Source: Burkholderiaceae bacterium
GTDB taxonomy: Bacteria; Pseudomonadota; Gammaproteobacteria; Burkholderiales; Burkholderiaceae_B
Direction: 5' to 3'
NCBI GenBank assembly: GCA_021208885.1
Contig: JAJOJF010000019.1
Span: 1-50,060, forward strand
Length of the DNA stretch: 50,060 nt
The position numbers were made by a program, and so were the translations under genes. The notes under the pieces were generated by a model. The model made no database searches, was not told the DNA's origin, and worked only from the letters and a program-made list of their open reading frames with translations. Positions 47,297 to 50,060 of this stretch are shown in pieces; within the stretch, counting starts at the first letter, position 1; each line of letters begins with the position of its first letter.

Positions 47297-48376
47297 ATGC
47301 CCAAGACCCACGAGTTCCCGATTGCTGACCGTATCGAGTGGTTGCTCGATTTGGCCCGCCGCCATGGTGAGGCCTATCGCAGCCCTGAAGCCACACTGGC
47401 GCGCAAGCGATACCTAAGTCGCCACACAACTGCCATGGTGGCACTGAAATGTATGGATGGTCGCATTAATATCCCAGTGGCCACCCAGACCCCGACCGGT
47501 ATCGTGATGCCATTTCGAAACCTCGGTGGCATGTTCAATCTCGGTTGGCCGCACTTAGGGGAGGTGTTGCAACATCATGTCATGTCCATGATTGGGCAGG
47601 GCAGGCGTGTAGTGCTTCTAATTACCTATCACTATTCCAAAGGTGAGCCCAAGCGGGGTTGTGCAGGTTTTAGTTACAACAAGCAGGCAAGCCTGGATCA
47701 CACCTGGGAGATTCGTGAGCAGGTTTCGCATATTTTTGGTGCATCACATGAGTCGGTGTACCCGTTAGTTTGTGGCTTTGAGACCGATGAGGATGCCATC
47801 ACGTTGCATTCAACGCCAGATGGACCAACACTGAACCTCGTTGATTGTGTTGGACTGACCGAAGATGAGATTGCCGCACAAGTGGCGAGCCTTTTGCCTG
47901 ATATGGCAAGTGTCATGCGTGACGATCTTCTGCCATTGCTCATGGGTAATATCGAGCATTTAGCGAAGGTTCGCGAACAGAATGAACGAAACGAACGCTT
48001 GCTTGACATTGAGCACCGTGAGTGGATGATTTGTTTGGGTCGGGGATTTGATTGGCTGCACACGCCCAACCTTGCGCTCATCATTGGGCCGTACAGTCCC
48101 AATCTTGCACATCCCATTCGAACAGCTGCTGACATCATTGCGGGCAACATGAAGGCAGGGCGCATTCCGGATGACGGGTTTTTGTTATTGGCCTCGGTGC
48201 CCTTTGATGCAATCGGCGTTGACAGGGCGCGAGCAGAGTTGAAGGCTACCTTTCTCGCCAATTTTGCCGGGCAAGTGATTGCTGAGCACTTGCCAGGGTT
48301 GGCCAAGACAATGCATACGCGTACAGCAGTGCTTGACTGGCATTCGCGCCGGCTCGATTTACTAAGCAAACAATAA
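47297..48376 (+). CDS. CsoSCA-like beta-carbonic anhydrase domain protein
   Basis: A 359-residue protein, cytosolic by appearance. Cys52-Met-Asp54-Gly-Arg56 and, further on, His112 (TYHYSKGEPKRGC) with Cys122 reproduce the Cys-x-Asp-x-Arg and His/Cys zinc-ligand layout of the carboxysome shell carbonic anhydrase CsoSCA, a divergent beta-class enzyme. There are no carboxysome shell or RuBisCO genes in the window. The start is uncertain (ATG 47285 and GTG 47258 are in frame); none has a convincing ribosome-binding site. CO2 hydration is likely but unproved, and a second domain after residue 200 is not recognised. Confidence 0.75.
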   Translation: MPKTHEFPIADRIEWLLDLARRHGEAYRSPEATLARKRYLSRHTTAMVALKCMDGRINIPVATQTPTGIVMPFRNLGGMFNLGWPHLGEVLQHHVMSMIGQGRRVVLLITYHYSKGEPKRGCAGFSYNKQASLDHTWEIREQVSHIFGASHESVYPLVCGFETDEDAITLHSTPDGPTLNLVDCVGLTEDEIAAQVASLLPDMASVMRDDLLPLLMGNIEHLAKVREQNERNERLLDIEHREWMICLGRGFDWLHTPNLALIIGPYSPNLAHPIRTAADIIAGNMKAGRIPDDGFLLLASVPFDAIGVDRARAELKATFLANFAGQVIAEHLPGLAKTMHTRTAVLDWHSRRLDLLSKQ

Positions 48377-48458
48377 GCGCAGCAGTTCAATCTTGTGGTC
48401 GACGAAATCTTGTCGTTTGGTATATCGACGGCGTGCGCCGTGGGCTTTAACCTGCAAA

Positions 48459-48502
48459 TGTGGGTTCGGCAGGATCGCCACAGAAAAAACACCCTGCCAG
48501 GT
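48459..48502 (+). repeat. 44-bp direct repeat, copy 1
   Basis: Begins TGTGGGTTCGGCAGGATCGC and ends CCTGCCAGGT; 40 of 44 bases match copy 2 at 48568. GGCAGG and CCTGCC inside it can pair. Confidence 0.85.
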
Positions 48503-48536
48503 GGCGAGGTCACCGGTGCACCGTGACATGCCACCT
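48499..48536. other. Stem-loop between the two repeats
   Basis: AGGTGGC (48499-48505) pairs with GCCACCT (48530-48536), and inside it GTCAC (48509-48513) pairs with GTGAC (48523-48527). Confidence 0.55.
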
Positions 48537-48567
48537 CCGCTCACCGGGGGCGCAAGCCGAGCGTGGG

Positions 48568-48611
48568 TGTGGGTTAGTCAGGATCGCCACACAAAAAACA
48601 CCCTGTCAGGT
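48568..48611 (+). repeat. 44-bp direct repeat, copy 2
   Basis: Differs from copy 1 at four positions; unit offset is 109 bases. I found no further copy elsewhere in the window. The internal stem is weaker here because of a T-T mismatch. Confidence 0.85.
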
Positions 48612-48646
48612 TCTTGAATGACGTATACCATGCAAGCACCTGACCC

Positions 48647-48742
48647 TCCACTGGGTGGTCTTTGCCGAAAGTGGATGTGGCGTGTCGGTGCCACATCAGA
48701 AGTCCGATAGGTGTTGTTGGACTGAGCTCGTTTGCAACACCG
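48647..48742 (+). ncRNA. Candidate structured RNA ahead of a terminator
   Basis: Consecutive pairings are TCCACT/AGTGGA (48647-48652, 48670-48675), GATGTGGC/GCCACATC (48674-48681, 48690-48697), AGTCC/GGACT (48701-48705, 48719-48723) and GGTGTTG/CAACACC (48710-48716, 48735-48741). The last two interleave in the geometry of an H-type pseudoknot. No protein frame is convincing. Individual stems of this size occur by chance, so the claim rests on their clustering before the terminator. Confidence 0.35.
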
Positions 48743-48779
48743 GAGGGCCTCACCTGTCAGAGGGTGGGGCCCTCTTCTT
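48743..48779 (+). terminator. Strong intrinsic terminator
   Basis: GAGGGCCTCACC (48743-48754) pairs with GGTGGGGCCCTC (48763-48774) over 12 bp with one G-U; TTCTT follows. It works in the plus direction, about 370 bases after the carbonic-anhydrase gene, so it ends either that long transcript or a separate short RNA. Confidence 0.75.
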
Positions 48780-48801
48780 GTGCAAACTCAATGTGTGCCA
48801 G

Positions 48802-49482
48802 TCACAGATCGACGAGTTTGTTCTCAATGGCGTAACGCGTGAGCTCGGTAGATTTACGCAAACCAAGCTTGATCATGATGTTGCGGCGATGGACTTCAAC
48901 GGTGTTTTTGGAGATATCGAGCACGCGGGCTACTTCCTTGGCGCTGTAGCCTTGCGCAATGAGACCAAGAACTTGCTTTTCTCGAGCACCCAGGTTTGGT
49001 GCGATCGTCTCAGGCCGTGCGTGGCTATTGCCGGCAGTTGCGGTTTTCGCAACCACAGTGGACTCAATCAGCTTGTCCTTGTATGAGTTGGTGTAGTAAC
49101 TGTTGCCATTAGTGGCTTGCTCGAGTGCGTTGAACAAAGCGTTTTGGTCAGCGGTTGTCGAGCACAAAAAAGCGCTTGCACCGGCGCTATAGAGTTGGGT
49201 GACTGCCTCAAAGTCTCGCGGCTGGGCACTGACAATTACGATGGCTATGTGTGGCAATGCCAGTTTGATTTCTGAGATGGTTGGGTATGCCCCGCTACTG
49301 CCGAATCGGTAGCACATGATCAGAACGTCTGCGTTGCTTTGCTGTAACGTGTCCAACAGCTGGGGCTTTTCTTCTTCGTAATGGGAGATCCGGTATTTAG
49401 GATGTGAGTTGATTAATGAAGCGATCCCTTCAAATCCAAGATGAGAATGCGCAGCAATGACGACCGAGTAGGTGCTCTTCAT
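48802..49482 (-). CDS. LuxR/NarL-type regulator with degenerate receiver domain
   Basis: A 226-residue protein. The C-terminal helix-turn-helix is typical (LGAREKQVLGLIAQGYSAKE, then ISKNTVEVHRRNIMIKLGL). The N-terminal domain has the receiver layout, but the phospho-acceptor position reads DVLIMCYRFG, with Cys57 instead of Asp, and the conserved Lys near GASAFLCST is missing. It probably does not work by normal phosphotransfer. No histidine kinase is adjacent. AAAGG precedes the start. Direct targets are unknown. Confidence 0.88.
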   Translation of the reverse strand: MKSTYSVVIAAHSHLGFEGIASLINSHPKYRISHYEEEKPQLLDTLQQSNADVLIMCYRFGSSGAYPTISEIKLALPHIAIVIVSAQPRDFEAVTQLYSAGASAFLCSTTADQNALFNALEQATNGNSYYTNSYKDKLIESTVVAKTATAGNSHARPETIAPNLGAREKQVLGLIAQGYSAKEVARVLDISKNTVEVHRRNIMIKLGLRKSTELTRYAIENKLVDL

Positions 49483-49664
49483 GGGAAACCTTTTTGGTTT
49501 GACATGGCTTCCCCCTTTTTTTTATGGATTTAGCATAGCAAAAACAGCTTTTGTGCAGTACAGCATATTTAGTGGAATACCGCACTGCGACTCATGGTCA
49601 CAAAAGCCAACTCATCGGTTGCTGAATTTCGCCAAGCAAAAACAATAATAATTAATGAAAAATC

Positions 49665-50060
49665 ACTGCTGTCCGGTTAAATGAGTAAATTTTTGGGATA
49701 AAGCCAGTATTGGCGCGGCTTAGCAGCCGATTTTTTTTGGTGCCGATTTGAACGCTGAATTCGCATTTTTGAGTACCTTCGGAAGGTTAAGACTTTCTGG
49801 AGTTGCTCATGAACGTTGGCAAGACCATCTTTGCTCAACTCATGGAGTTTGTGCCGTGGACCACTGTGACTCGAATCGTCGATCGCTATGGCGGCAATTC
49901 CGGCGTCAGACGACTGAGCTGTGCAGAGCAGTTTCGTGCCATGGCCTTTGCGCAACTGACATCCCGGGAGAGTCTGCGCGACTTGGTCACCACGTTGGCG
50001 GCGCATCCGAGCAAACGTTACGGCTTGGGTTTCCGTCATCCGGTGCAGCGTTCGACGCTG
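49665..50060 (+). mobile_element. Left part of an IS4-family insertion sequence
   Basis: The region from about 49665 (CTGCTGTCCGGTTAAATGAG) to the window end holds the start of a transposase gene and a leader. I take the beginning of this stretch as the left inverted repeat, but the right end is outside the window, so the boundary is inferred. Confidence 0.65.
49809..50060 (+). CDS. IS4-family transposase, N-terminal part
   Basis: 84 codons up to the window edge, open throughout. MNVGKTIFAQLMEFVPWTT and LSCAEQFRAMAFAQLTSRES match the N-terminal domain (DUF4372) found in IS4-family transposases; the catalytic DDE domain would follow outside the window. CTGGAG at 49797-49802 is the ribosome-binding site. 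It cannot be told whether the element is complete. Confidence 0.88.
   Translation, partial: MNVGKTIFAQLMEFVPWTTVTRIVDRYGGNSGVRRLSCAEQFRAMAFAQLTSRESLRDLVTTLAAHPSKRYGLGFRHPVQRSTL

Noticed and set aside
48459..48611. CRISPR array
   Set aside because: Only two imperfect repeats of 44 bases, a 65-base spacing with its own stem, and no cas genes in the window.

Overview
The window looks like a chromosomal segment of a betaproteobacterium of the Burkholderiales, most likely Alcaligenaceae-like. The evidence is the housekeeping order ndk-rlmN-rodZ-like-ispG-hisS-yfgM-bamB-der-hisC-hfq-hflX-hflK-hflC-hisZ-purA-phosphoribosyltransferase, followed by rpsU-dnaG-rpoD, together with a lysine/alanine-rich RpoD N-terminus, a Burkholderia-type porin and a TAXI-type TRAP binding protein. 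No species can be named from the sequence alone. Both edges carry insertion sequences: the 3' end of an IS200/IS605-type tnpB at 1-185 and the 5' end of an IS4-family element from about 49665 to the window end.

Region 1 (297-16303) is a long run of plus-strand core genes: nucleotide metabolism, rRNA/tRNA modification, isoprenoid and histidine biosynthesis, outer-membrane assembly (BamB), ribosome assembly (Der), RNA chaperone Hfq with HflX/K/C, and purine synthesis. Many genes touch or overlap, indicating operons; an intrinsic terminator at 13171-13211 separates hflC from hisZ-purA. Region 2 (16437-21616) is the macromolecular-synthesis cluster rpsU-dnaG-rpoD. Region 3 (21656-28207) is mixed: a SIMPL protein, DUF2062, a quinone reductase, a broken HdeD-like gene, DUF3422, a CigR-like protein, a tRNA with CAT anticodon (probably Ile2) and an orphan AAA-type ATPase behind an AT-rich leader.

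Region 4 (28300-48376) is metabolic and envelope-oriented. It holds two adjacent benzoylformate-decarboxylase-like ThDP enzymes, a TauE/SafE exporter, a split ThrE exporter, malic enzyme, fumarase C, an AEC transporter (a compact C4-acid module), a porin, a TAXI protein, PoxB, a lipoprotein, an AcuI-type reductase, an Ntn amidase, an outer-membrane barrel protein and a CsoSCA-like beta-carbonic anhydrase without a carboxysome. Region 5 (48377-49482) holds a repeat-rich, hairpin-rich intergenic stretch ending in a strong terminator, then a LuxR regulator with a degenerate receiver.

Four genes carry single lesions: bamB, the phosphoribosyltransferase and thrE each behave as if one base were missing, and the hdeD-like gene has an in-frame TGA. 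Either the assembly has small errors or these genes are truly decaying. The least explained pieces are the 48.4-48.8 kb structured region, the tRNA-adjacent ATPase with its AT-rich leader, and the free-standing CsoSCA-like protein.
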